DNA from: Afipia sp. OHSU_II-C1
GTDB taxonomy: Bacteria > Pseudomonadota > Alphaproteobacteria > Rhizobiales > Xanthobacteraceae
Assembly (NCBI RefSeq): GCF_000497575.1
Contig: NZ_APJI01000006.1
Coordinates: 124,001-188,000, forward strand
DNA length: 64,000 bases
Reading direction: 5' to 3'
Under the pieces are notes generated by a model. That model saw only the letters and a list, made by a program, of their open reading frames with translations. It had not been told where the DNA came from and searched no databases. Both the position numbers and the translations under genes were made by a program. Below are positions 51,988 to 60,262 of this stretch, piece by piece; within the stretch, counting starts at the first letter, position 1, and the number at the start of each line of letters is the position of its first letter.

Positions 51988-52970
51988 ACGTCCTTATGAA
52001 TCTGCTGCGTCGCTTCGCACTGACGGGAGCGATGATGGCTCTCGCGCTCTGGTCTGGCCACAAGCTGTGGGATTACTACTTCGACGAACCTTGGACCCGC
52101 GACGGTCACGTTCGCGCCGACGTGGTGCCCATTGCCCCCGACGTCTCGGGTTTCGTGACTGACGTCCTTGTCAAGGACAACCAGAAGGTCCGGCGGGGCG
52201 ATGTTCTCTTCCGGATAGATCGGGCGCGGTACGCCATTGCACAGGCCCAGGCGGAAGCCGTGCTGGAAGGCCGGCGCGCGATGCTTGATCAGGCCAATGC
52301 CGACCTGAAGCGCTACAGCGCACTAACGCCCGATGTCACTGTCACAAAGCAGAAGCTGGATCAGATCGTTGCCACCCAGGGTTCGGCGAAAGCAGCCTAC
52401 GACCAGGCCGTTGCGGACCTCAACCTTGCCAAACTCAACCTTGAGCGCAGCGAGGTACGCGCGTCCGTCAATGGCGTCGTCACCAACATGGAACTAAGGC
52501 CGGGCACTTATCTTGCTTCCGGAAAAGGTGTGATGGCATTGCTCGACTCAGACACGCTACACGTCGAGGGCTATTTTGAAGAAACCAAGCTGGCGCGAAT
52601 CCGTGCCGGCGACGCGGCCAATGTGCGGCTGATGGGCAGCGATCATACGCTGCGCGGAAGTGTGGAAAGCGTTGCGGCGGGTATCGAAGATCGGGATCGG
52701 AGCGCGGGAAGCAGCCTCCTTGCCAACGTCAATCCAACATTCAACTGGGTGCGGCTGGCGCAACGAGTTCCGGTTCGGATTGCGCTCGACGACGCCGCGC
52801 GCAAGGAGTTGGTGTCCGGAGCGACCGCGACAGTGGAAGTACTCGGATCGAGCGACGGCGGCCTAAAGCCCGTCAAGGTTAGCGCCGACCGATGCGAACC
52901 GCATTCGAGTCACAGCCGGGTCGTGCCTGTGCGGCTGGACCAGGTCATGAACACCGACCAGGAGCGCTAA
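51984..52970 (+). CDS. HlyD family membrane fusion protein (AaeA-like)
   Basis: The 328-residue protein has one N-terminal membrane anchor (about 8-28, RRFALTGAMMALALWSGHKL). The biotinyl-lipoyl block VPIAPDVSGFVTDVLVKDNQKVRRGDVLFRID follows, then a coiled-coil hairpin (about 85-155), the second lipoyl half (VRASVNGVVTNMELRPGTYL) and a beta-barrel. It links the FUSC protein to an outer-membrane channel. ATG at 51984 has AAGGAG upstream and overlaps the DUF1656 stop; the longer frame from 51939 is rejected. The C-terminal 40 residues after KPVKVSADR look unusual for the family. Confidence 0.9.
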   Translation: MNVLMNLLRRFALTGAMMALALWSGHKLWDYYFDEPWTRDGHVRADVVPIAPDVSGFVTDVLVKDNQKVRRGDVLFRIDRARYAIAQAQAEAVLEGRRAMLDQANADLKRYSALTPDVTVTKQKLDQIVATQGSAKAAYDQAVADLNLAKLNLERSEVRASVNGVVTNMELRPGTYLASGKGVMALLDSDTLHVEGYFEETKLARIRAGDAANVRLMGSDHTLRGSVESVAAGIEDRDRSAGSSLLANVNPTFNWVRLAQRVPVRIALDDAARKELVSGATATVEVLGSSDGGLKPVKVSADRCEPHSSHSRVVPVRLDQVMNTDQER

Positions 52971-53087
52971 GCGGTGGCAAATCCATTCTCCGTCGGCGAT
53001 CGATTGGATTCAGGTCCGATCTCGCCGTCCGGCGACGGCGGCTCTCCATACTGACCGGTGATCCCTCGCGCATGATCCTTCCAAACT

Positions 53088-53154
53088 AAAAAACCCGCTC
53101 AGCGCGAAGCTGAGCGGGCCAAGTCTAGGGAGGGACGCCAGTTGGGGACTGGCG
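53088..53154 (-). ncRNA. candidate small RNA with anti-Shine-Dalgarno linker
   Basis: On the minus strand TTGGCA (plus 53183-53188) and TATTTT (plus 53161-53166) are 16 bases apart and resemble a sigma-70 promoter. A transcript starting near 53154 would have a 7-bp hairpin (53136-53154; arms CGCCAGT/ACTGGCG, loop CCCCA) and an unpaired linker CCCTCCCTAGACTT. A strong 10-bp terminator hairpin (53094-53118) followed by six T completes it. The total is about 67 nt. The C-rich linker and loop can pair with ribosome binding sites, as in alphaproteobacterial CcsR or cuckoo RNAs, although the CCUCCUCCC motif itself is not exact. No gene on the minus strand otherwise explains this terminator. Confidence 0.5.
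53094..53118 (-). terminator. rho-independent terminator on the minus strand
   Basis: CCCGCTCAGC pairs with GCTGAGCGGG around a 5-base loop; on the minus strand it is followed by TTTTTT (plus A at 53088-53093). On the plus strand no T-run follows, so it does not end the HlyD gene at 52970. Confidence 0.85.
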
Positions 53155-53295
53155 GGAGTTAAAATACCGGCTCTATTGCTTCTGCCAAGTACAGCGCGAG
53201 ATAGTGAGCAATTCGTGCAAAACGAAGCTGACGCCTGAGCAAACAAGGACAACGGCCATTATCGGCATCTCAACTTTAAGGACCGGAACAATGCC

Positions 53296-54054
53296 ATGGA
53301 ACTGACGATTGTCACGATCTTGGTCGCCTTGGCCGGCATATTCCTGATCGCGTTCATGCGCGGCGCATTCGGCGGCGGCTTCGCCATCATCGGCATTCCA
53401 CTGCTGTCGCTGGTCATGGACCCGGTCACCGCCGGCGGTCTGCTCGCGCCGCTCTTTATCGCAATGGATCTGTTCGCACTGCGCTACTGGAAGCCCTCGA
53501 CCTGGTCGAAGCCGGATCTGATGATCCTCGTGCCGGCGCTCGTGATCGGCATCGGATGTGGCTATCTGCTGTTTCGCATCCTTGACCATCGTGCCATCGC
53601 AATCATGATGGCTGTCATTACGCTGGTCTTCGTCGGGCTTTGGCTGTTGCGGGGCGCGGACGTGACAACGCAGCCGCGGTCGGCGCCAAAGGCGATCGCG
53701 GCCGGCTTTACATCCGGAATCACAACCATGGTCGCCCATTCGGGCGGACCGCCGCTTGCGATGTACCTGCTGCCGCTCGGCCTCAGCAAGGCCATCTACG
53801 CAGGCACCACAAGCATGTTTTTCACCGTCGGCAACGCGATCAAGGCGGTGCCGTGGCTGCTGATCGTGAAGCCGACGGAAAACGTCTGGATCTTGATGGG
53901 AATCTGCCTGTTTGCGATTCCAACAGGCATCAGGGTCGGATGGCGGCTACATGGTGCGCTGGATCAGCGGCAGATCTATCGGGCCTGTTATGGATTATTG
54001 ACCGTTACGGCGCTGAAGCTGCTATGGGACGGCGTGTCGGGTTATCTCGTGTGA
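53296..54054 (+). CDS. sulfite exporter TauE/SafE family membrane protein
   Basis: The 252-residue protein has about eight hydrophobic segments and the TauE/SafE (TSUP) pattern: GIFLIAFMRGAFGGGFAIIGIPLLSL in the first repeat and ITTMVAHSGGPPLAMYLLPLGLSKA in the second, each with the conserved Gly-rich loop. It probably exports a sulfur-containing or organic anion across the inner membrane. AAGGA is positioned upstream of the ATG at 53296. A 25-codon fragment matching its C-terminus (ACYGLLTxTALKxLWDGVSG) exists at 60709-60783. It ends about 80 bases before the convergent ABC transporter gene. Confidence 0.88.
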   Translation: MELTIVTILVALAGIFLIAFMRGAFGGGFAIIGIPLLSLVMDPVTAGGLLAPLFIAMDLFALRYWKPSTWSKPDLMILVPALVIGIGCGYLLFRILDHRAIAIMMAVITLVFVGLWLLRGADVTTQPRSAPKAIAAGFTSGITTMVAHSGGPPLAMYLLPLGLSKAIYAGTTSMFFTVGNAIKAVPWLLIVKPTENVWILMGICLFAIPTGIRVGWRLHGALDQRQIYRACYGLLTVTALKLLWDGVSGYLV

Positions 54055-54136
54055 TGGCCCGTGTCCTGCTCGCGTCACATGTGCGCTCGCGCCGCGAAAG
54101 GCCATCGGGCCGGACGATCGGCCGTAATATAGATAA

Positions 54137-55888
54137 CTAAGCTACTGTGAGTTTCCGTTCGTCGGACCAGGAAGCGCCGATCGTTACGCGCCGCGTGTGA
54201 AAAGCGCTGAGCTCCGCTCGATGAGCGACGCTGATAATCGTTGCCTTGCCCATCTCCGCGTGAAGAAGCTGCATCATCCGCCCTTGGGTTCGAGCATCCA
54301 AGGCCGATGTCGCCTCGTCCAGAACAATGATGTCCGGCCGATGCAGGAGAAGTCTTGCAAACGCCAGCCGCTGCTTCTCACCTCCTGACAGGATCTGATC
54401 CCAGGGCAAATCAGAATCGAGCTGGGATTGCAGATGCCCCAACTCGACCTTGCGCAATACATTGCAGAGCTGCGACGCCGACCAATTATCCTGCGCCGCA
54501 GGATACGTCACGGCCCGCCTCAGCGTGCCGTAGGGCAGATAGGATTTTTGCGGAAGCAACAGCAAACGCCCGGAACCGACGCCAACATTTCCACGCCCCC
54601 ACGGCCACAGTCCAGCGATCGCCCGGACCAGAGTGCTCTTGCCGACACCCGATTCACCCTCGATCAGAACGCGCTCGCCATGGCCGACCGAAATGCTGAA
54701 ATCGTCCAGGACTGTCTTGCCGTCATCCAGGGCGACCGACACATTTTCCAGACTGACCGCCGCGGGACCGGTTGTGGTTTCGTGGCGAATGCGATTGTCG
54801 GCCTCCTGGCCCGCCGCTTCGAGGCGGTCCATCGACATCATGAGCGACGCCACGCGCGACGCATTGGCCGTCCAGTCCGCAAATCTCGGATAATTGTCCA
54901 CCAGCCAGCCGAATGCGCTTTGAACAAATGCAAACGCCGACGCCGCCTGCATCATCTGCCCCAGCGTGATGCTGCCCTCGAGATACTTCGGCGCACACAA
55001 CAATAGCGGCACGATGGGGACGATGAGACTGGAGCCCTGAGAGACGACCGTTGCGCGAACATGCTGACCGGCAAGCAGCGACCAATGACGGATGACAGCG
55101 GAGAGCGAGCGATCCAGCACCTGACGCTCCTCTTCTTCCCCGCCGAGAAGTGCAATGCTTTCGCTGTTCTCCCGCACCCGCGTCAAGGCATAGCGATATT
55201 CGGCCTCGACCTGGTTCTTCCGCTCGACGATGGATACGAATCTTCGGCCGATAAAGATCATGACGCTGCTGGCCACCACCGCATACAGAAGCGCGGCAAC
55301 CACAAGAAAACCGTGAATTGTGATTTCCACGCCGATATTGAACGTCACTTGTCCGCCGATCGTCCACAGAACCGCAATGAATGTCGTCGCGGAAAGAAAC
55401 GCGGAGATAATGCCGGCGACGAAATCAATCGGCGCGTCGGTCGCAATCCGCAGATCGTCGGCGATACGATATTCGGGGTTCTGGTGATTTCCGCGTGCAA
55501 AATTGAGCTGATAGTGACGCCGGTCAACCAGCCACCGCGCGGTAACCCGCGACGTCAACCACCCTCGCCATCGCCGCTGGAGACCCATACGGATCGCCAC
55601 CTGAGCCACGCCAAACAATAACGCGCCGCTGACCAGCGGAACGAATATCAAGGTGAGTTGCACGACAGACGCCTGGTCCTTTCTCTCAACGGCGTCGAAG
55701 AGGGACCGATTCCAGATATTGATTCCGTAGTTGAAGCCGAGCTGAACGAGAATGAGAAGGATCAAACCTGCGCTCATCCATAACGCGTGCCGGTCGCCCT
55801 CACGAAGATTCCAAAATCCCCGGGCACTTCGCCAGAAGCGGAGAAGCAGCTCTTTGCGATCGGTCGTATTGATACTTGCATCAGGCAT
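54137..55888 (-). CDS. ABC transporter, fused permease/ATPase (YddA/SbmA-like)
   Basis: The 583-residue half transporter has an N-terminal membrane domain (about 30-340), with the NPEYRIADDLRIATD segment typical of the YddA/SbmA/ABCD type, and a C-terminal ATPase. Walker A is GESGVGKST (411-419), the signature LSGGEKQR (500-507), Walker B IIVLDEATSALD and the H-loop His lies in SVAHRAEL. It would dimerise to export or import a hydrophobic or peptide substrate. It is 57 bases downstream of the FkbM methyltransferase gene; the gap holds a hairpin flanked by 12-bp direct repeats, and GAGGTGAG lies before the ATG at 55886-55888. Confidence 0.92.
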   Translation of the reverse strand: MPDASINTTDRKELLLRFWRSARGFWNLREGDRHALWMSAGLILLILVQLGFNYGINIWNRSLFDAVERKDQASVVQLTLIFVPLVSGALLFGVAQVAIRMGLQRRWRGWLTSRVTARWLVDRRHYQLNFARGNHQNPEYRIADDLRIATDAPIDFVAGIISAFLSATTFIAVLWTIGGQVTFNIGVEITIHGFLVVAALLYAVVASSVMIFIGRRFVSIVERKNQVEAEYRYALTRVRENSESIALLGGEEEERQVLDRSLSAVIRHWSLLAGQHVRATVVSQGSSLIVPIVPLLLCAPKYLEGSITLGQMMQAASAFAFVQSAFGWLVDNYPRFADWTANASRVASLMMSMDRLEAAGQEADNRIRHETTTGPAAVSLENVSVALDDGKTVLDDFSISVGHGERVLIEGESGVGKSTLVRAIAGLWPWGRGNVGVGSGRLLLLPQKSYLPYGTLRRAVTYPAAQDNWSASQLCNVLRKVELGHLQSQLDSDLPWDQILSGGEKQRLAFARLLLHRPDIIVLDEATSALDARTQGRMMQLLHAEMGKATIISVAHRAELSAFHTRRVTIGASWSDERKLTVA

Positions 55889-55891
55889 CGG

Positions 55892-55954
55892 ATCTCACCT
55901 CAGCCAGAGAGCGCAATCTGCGGCTTTGAAGCCGCAGGTCAAATCTCACCTCAG
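55892..55954. repeat. 12-bp direct repeats flanking a small hairpin
   Basis: ATCTCACCTCAG occurs at 55892-55903 and again at 55943-55954. Between them, CTGCGGCTT and AAGCCGCAG form a perfect 9-bp stem (55918-55937) with 2 central bases. One copy contains the end of the FkbM gene and the other the ribosome binding site of the ABC gene. The pattern resembles insertion of a roughly 39-bp palindromic unit with a target-site duplication, or a local duplication. Confidence 0.6.
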
Positions 55955-56785
55955 AAACTTGCCGTTGAGCAATTCAGCATCGGCCTGGGGCACGAACATG
56001 TAGTCGCACTCATTCGCGTTCTCCCAGGTCCAGATCTTGTTGGGAATCTCCGGCATGGTGGCCAGTCCCGCAAATCGCTGATCGTCCGCGCTCTTCAGCA
56101 CATTCAGGCAGGAATAGCCGACGCGGGAGAGCCACGAAGCAAGAACATCAAGACGCTGCTGATGAGCCGGCGCCTCAACCTGATGGTCCCTGTGCAGCAC
56201 CTCACACAAAACCCACGGCTGATCAGTCTTGATGCTCGCTTCCATTCCATGGAGCGCTGGAACCTCCGCACCTTCGACATCCATTTTGATCAATCCGATC
56301 TTCCGGATTTCCAAGGCGGCGCGAATATCATCGAACCGGTAACACGCTGCAAACTGCTCCTTCCAGCTTCGGCCGGGGCGCAGATGCATATCGAGGCTTG
56401 CGGACGTATCCAGCTTTTCCTCTGGATCAAGCAGAAGTTTCTGAAGGACATTTCTGTCGGAGAGACCGGCCGGCACAATTCGACAGTCCTGCCTCCGTGT
56501 CGAGGCTATGATGTCACTCACCAGACTGGCGCAATAATAATTGGGCTCGAAGCCCACATAGCCCGACGTGCGAGGCACGGAAAGATAATCCAACAGGGTT
56601 TGGCCTCGATTGGCCCCCACATCAATGAAGGCCTCGTTGCGCAGCGCCAGCAACCTTGAAATGAGGTCCGTTTTCCAATCTGGCCGCCAGTCGGCCATGG
56701 CGGCGGTCGCGGAAAGCCCGGAGAATGAAAGAAATTCACCCTCGACCGGGTCGAGCACGTTCTTCCCAATACCGTTCGTATTCAC
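55946..56785 (-). CDS. FkbM family methyltransferase
   Basis: The 279-residue protein has the SAM-binding motif EAFIDVGANRGQTLLDYL and the FkbM block IGLIKMDVEGAEVPALHGME, with a C-terminal strand CDYMFVPQ. FkbM enzymes O-methylate sugars or polyketides. GTG at 56783-56785 is chosen because GAGGAG lies 6 bases upstream; a TTG one codon earlier is possible. It precedes the ABC exporter gene on the same strand, so it may modify the exported compound or a cell-surface glycan. An AraC relic lies upstream. Confidence 0.85.
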   Translation of the reverse strand: MNTNGIGKNVLDPVEGEFLSFSGLSATAAMADWRPDWKTDLISRLLALRNEAFIDVGANRGQTLLDYLSVPRTSGYVGFEPNYYCASLVSDIIASTRRQDCRIVPAGLSDRNVLQKLLLDPEEKLDTSASLDMHLRPGRSWKEQFAACYRFDDIRAALEIRKIGLIKMDVEGAEVPALHGMEASIKTDQPWVLCEVLHRDHQVEAPAHQQRLDVLASWLSRVGYSCLNVLKSADDQRFAGLATMPEIPNKIWTWENANECDYMFVPQADAELLNGKFLR

Positions 56786-57603
56786 CAAACGCTCCTCGCC
56801 AGAGTTGTCCGGTGCCTTGATCGTCGCATACCTGCGCCGGCATCAGGGTCGATGCATTCCAGCATGTGAACGCCGAAAAAACTACAGCAATTCCGGAGAA
56901 ATCGCAGCGCAGGCATCCGGCACCGTCCGTGAAAATGCCGCTCGATCCAGTCGATCGAACGGAATACGTCTCGCAATCGCCCATCCATGCGCCGCCACCT
57001 TTATTTGCTGCGGTCTCTTTACTGCCCTGCAATTGGACAAGTCGTCTTTCGGAAAGCATCGCTGCTTTTCAACTTTGCACGCCACGCCATTGACCCGCCC
57101 TTCAAGCGAACGACGAAATCTGGCTCCCCGGCGGGCATCGGCAGCAATTGCGCCGGCGACCGGCGCCTTCGATTCTCAAAATTGTTGCGTGGTAACTACG
57201 GCAATCCGCTCGAAAGATGCTGATGGAAATATCGCAACCGCTGCGGCAGGGATTCCATGATGAAGGCAAGCGCAAGAGAAGCAATGAGTCAGCATCGGTC
57301 AGGGGCTGATCGTGCCGGCGGACGACGTCAGCCGCAATCCATGCCGCAGGGCAGCCAGGGCCGGAGAACCGTGCCGGCACGCGCCGCACGAATTGCCAGA
57401 AGCCGTTCCGCTTTGTCAGATACTCGCTCGCGAGTTCCCCATGTTTGACGCGATGTTGGACGTTATCGTCGCAATCGGATCTCGGAATGTTAATGAACCG
57501 AAAGAAACGCCAGATTTATGAGGTTTCTTGCGCAAAACTGTCGTGCGCCAAGTTATCGACGGTTTCTTCCTGACCTATAACGTCCCCATTGATTCCTCAT
57601 GAG
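56786..57603. other. intergenic region of about 800 bases with an AraC relic
   Basis: Between the FkbM gene and the end of the molybdenum hydroxylase gene. The middle holds the AraC relic (56987-57195) and its conserved 3' flank to about 57240. The rest (57245-57603) shows no gene, terminator or repeat that I can support. Confidence 0.5.
56987..57195 (+). pseudogene. relic of an AraC family regulator gene (3' part)
   Basis: The plus-strand frame gives ASLLFNFARHAIDPPFKRTT, which corresponds to IALSFRFSSQANFTRAFKRAT of the intact AraC protein at 41558-42076. At DNA level the stretch from TTCAAGCG to the TAA at 57193-57195 aligns nearly gap-free with 41982-42076, through CGTCAGCAATTC/CGGCAGCAATTG and the shared GTGGTAA stop. 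The alignment continues about 45 bases past the stop, through ACGGCAA to ATATCGCAAC. Frameshifts and loss of the N-terminal half show it is not functional. Confidence 0.6.
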
Positions 57604-59781
57604 TTAGGTCTGCTTCAACAACGCAGGATCGACCGGCATCTTGCGCAGCCGCTTGCCCGTCGCCGCGAAGACGGCGTTCGCGATGGCGGGCACAACTCCC
57701 GACGTCCCCGTTTCGCCCATTCCGCCGGGCGGTTCGGAGCTTTGCACGATATGGACCTCGACGGCCGGCGCCTCGTTGATTCGCAGCATCTGATAGGTGT
57801 CGAAATTGCCTTGCTCGACACGTCCATCCTTGAGCGTGATTTCGCCGAAAAGCGCCGCAGTCGCACCGAAGATCGCTCCGCTCTGCACCTGCGCCCGCAC
57901 GGTGTCGGGATTGACAACCGAGCCGCAGTCCATCGCACAGACGATCCGCTGGATACGGACGGTGCCATCCTTGGCCACTTCCACTTCGGCAACCTGTGCG
58001 AGATAGCTGCCGAAAACGAACTGCAACGATACGCCGCGTCCGCGTCCTTTCGGCAACGGTCCTCCCCACCCGGCCTTCGCCACGGCAAGATCCAGCACGG
58101 CTCTGGCGCGCGGTGACTTGGCGAGCAGCGCGCGCCGATAATCGACCGGATCCTGCTTGGCGGCCGCGGCCAGTTCGTCGATGACGCTCTCCGTCACGAA
58201 GACGTTGTGAGAGGGGCCGACGCTGCGCCAGAACGCGGTGGGAATGCCGGGCGGTTCGACCTGGACATACTCGACATGGAAATTCGGGATATCGTAGACG
58301 AGGTCGATCGCGCCTTCGGTCGTATCGGGATCGAGGCCTTTGTTGAATGCCGGAGGCAGCCATCGCGCGATCACCGAAGAGCCGGCGAAGCGATTGTTCC
58401 ACGCGACCGGCTTGCCCGTCTTGTCGAGGCCCACCGAGATCCGATCGAACCAATAGGGGCGATACATGTCGTGCTGGATGTCTTCCTCGCGCGTCCAGAC
58501 CACCTTCACCGGCGACGCGACCTGCTTCGCGATTTCAACCGCGCGAATCACGCCATCGACTTCCAGTCTACGTCCGAACCCCCCACCGAGCAGATGATTG
58601 TGCACCACCACCTTCTCTAGCGGCATGCCCAACGCGTTCGCAGCCACGGCCTGCGCACGTCCCATCACCTGACTGCCGACCCAGATTTCGCAACCGTCTG
58701 GCCGGACATGAACCGTGCAGTTCATCGGCTCCATGGTTGCGTGTGCCAGGAACGGCACCTGATAGGTCGCTTCGACCTTGGTCGCCGCGCCCGCCATCGC
58801 CTTGCCAACGTCGCCAATATTCTGCGCGACAGCACCGGACTTGGTGGTAGCGCTTTCGAGCTCGCGTGCGATATCAGCCGTCGCGAGCTTCGCATGCGGC
58901 CCCTCGTCCCATTCGATCACGAGCGCCGCCAAGCCCTTCTTGGCGGCCCCCATGTGGTCTGCCACGACGGCAACGGCGTCATCGAGCCGGACAATCTGCC
59001 GAACGCCCTTGACCGCCTTGGCCGCGGTGTCATCGACACGCTTTACCCGCCCGCCGAATACAGGTGACTGCGCAAGCGTTGCAACTTTCACACCGGACGG
59101 CCGTGCGTCGATGCCATACAGCGCCGTGCCGTTGATCTTGGAGGGCGTGTCGAGCCGTTTCGCGGGCGTTCCGATCAGCTTGAAATCGGCCGGCTTCTTC
59201 AACGCTACATTCTCGGGCACAGGCACCTTCGCCGCATCGGCGGCTAGCGTGCCGTACCCAAGGCGACGTCCTGATGCCTGATGATGTACTTCGCCGTTTT
59301 CAGCCCGGCAGGAAGCCGGATCAACATTCCAGCGCTTCGCCGCCGCCGCGATGAGCATTGTTCTCGCGGTCGCGCCGGCCTTTCGCATCGGCTCCCAGGC
59401 GCCTCGGATCGCATTCGAGTTGCCGGTCGCCTGAACACCGAGCAGCGGATTCATGTAGATCTTGTCGTTTGCCGGAGCATGTTCCAGACGCACCTGATCG
59501 AGCCCTATCTCAAGTTCTTCGGCAATCAGCATCGGAATCGAGGTGTAGGTGCCCTGTCCCATTTCGACATAGGGCATGGTCAGGATGATTTTTCCGTCGC
59601 CGCCAATCCGGATGAAAGCATTTGGCTCAAAGCTGTTGGCGTCCGCCGCCTCGCTTTCGCCAATTGCGTACGGCAAGCTCACGCTGAGCAGCAAACCGCC
59701 GCTCGCGAGTGCGCTGGCACGGAGAAAATGACGCCGCGACAGGTCGGCTGCTGAACGTTCGAACATCATCGACTTGAGCAT
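57604..59781 (-). CDS. molybdenum hydroxylase large subunit (xanthine dehydrogenase/IorB family)
   Basis: The 725-residue molybdopterin-cytosine-dinucleotide-binding subunit starts with a twin-arginine signal (SRRHFLRASALASGG). It has the family blocks MPYVEMGQGTYTSIPMLIAEEL, GGGFGRRLEVDGV and VAKDGTVRIQRIVCAMDCGS, and the C-terminal EPPGGMGETGTSGVVPAIANA with the catalytic Glu in GMGETG. With the 2Fe-2S subunit it hydroxylates N-heterocycles or aldehydes. It has no FAD subunit, as in isoquinoline 1-oxidoreductase (IorAB) or membrane aldehyde dehydrogenases. It follows the FeS gene by 2 bases. Confidence 0.9.
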   Translation of the reverse strand: MLKSMMFERSAADLSRRHFLRASALASGGLLLSVSLPYAIGESEAADANSFEPNAFIRIGGDGKIILTMPYVEMGQGTYTSIPMLIAEELEIGLDQVRLEHAPANDKIYMNPLLGVQATGNSNAIRGAWEPMRKAGATARTMLIAAAAKRWNVDPASCRAENGEVHHQASGRRLGYGTLAADAAKVPVPENVALKKPADFKLIGTPAKRLDTPSKINGTALYGIDARPSGVKVATLAQSPVFGGRVKRVDDTAAKAVKGVRQIVRLDDAVAVVADHMGAAKKGLAALVIEWDEGPHAKLATADIARELESATTKSGAVAQNIGDVGKAMAGAATKVEATYQVPFLAHATMEPMNCTVHVRPDGCEIWVGSQVMGRAQAVAANALGMPLEKVVVHNHLLGGGFGRRLEVDGVIRAVEIAKQVASPVKVVWTREEDIQHDMYRPYWFDRISVGLDKTGKPVAWNNRFAGSSVIARWLPPAFNKGLDPDTTEGAIDLVYDIPNFHVEYVQVEPPGIPTAFWRSVGPSHNVFVTESVIDELAAAAKQDPVDYRRALLAKSPRARAVLDLAVAKAGWGGPLPKGRGRGVSLQFVFGSYLAQVAEVEVAKDGTVRIQRIVCAMDCGSVVNPDTVRAQVQSGAIFGATAALFGEITLKDGRVEQGNFDTYQMLRINEAPAVEVHIVQSSEPPGGMGETGTSGVVPAIANAVFAATGKRLRKMPVDPALLKQT

Positions 59782-59783
59782 GA

Positions 59784-60245
59784 TTAGCCTCCCGATTGCG
59801 CGGCTTGCTTGATGGCTTCGCGAATGCGGCTATAGGTGCCGCAGCGGCAGATATTGCCGGACATCGCGTCATCAATATCGGCATCGGTCGGCTTCGGCGT
59901 ACTCATCAGCAAGGCTGAGGCCGACATGATTTGCCCAGACTGGCAATAGCCACATTGCGGGACTTCGTGATCGAGCCAGGCCTTCTGAATTTTCTGACCC
60001 GCCAGCGTCTTGCCGATCGCTTCGATGGTCGTGATCTTCGAGTCCCCAACACTGTCAACCGACGTGATGCAGGAACGGACGGCGAAGCCGTCGACATGAA
60101 CAGTACAGGCGCCGCACAGCGCCATGCCGCAACCGAACTTCGTGCCGGTCATGCCGAGCACATCGCGCAGCACCCATAGCAGCGGCGTGTCCCCGTCGAC
60201 ATCGACGGATTGGCGGTTTCCGTTGATCGTGAGTTCGAAAGGCAT
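59784..60245 (-). CDS. 2Fe-2S subunit of the molybdenum hydroxylase (IorA family)
   Basis: The 153-residue subunit carries two 2Fe-2S clusters. The plant-type N-terminal site has Cys39, Cys44, Cys47 and Cys59 ([14 protein letters not shown]), and the C-terminal four-helix site has Cys98, Cys101, Cys133 and Cys135 (CGYCQSGQ, then NICRCGTY). It passes electrons from the molybdenum centre to an acceptor, probably a cytochrome because no FAD subunit is present. It is the first gene of the two-gene operon. AGGAGG is placed 6 bases before the ATG at 60243-60245. Confidence 0.93.
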   Translation of the reverse strand: MPFELTINGNRQSVDVDGDTPLLWVLRDVLGMTGTKFGCGMALCGACTVHVDGFAVRSCITSVDSVGDSKITTIEAIGKTLAGQKIQKAWLDHEVPQCGYCQSGQIMSASALLMSTPKPTDADIDDAMSGNICRCGTYSRIREAIKQAAQSGG

Positions 60246-60262
60246 CAGGACCTCCTCGATAA

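Noticed and set aside
57575-58453. 292-codon minus-strand frame within the molybdenum hydroxylase gene
   Set aside because: Out-of-frame shadow of the true gene on the same strand; Arg/Gly-rich and without start context.
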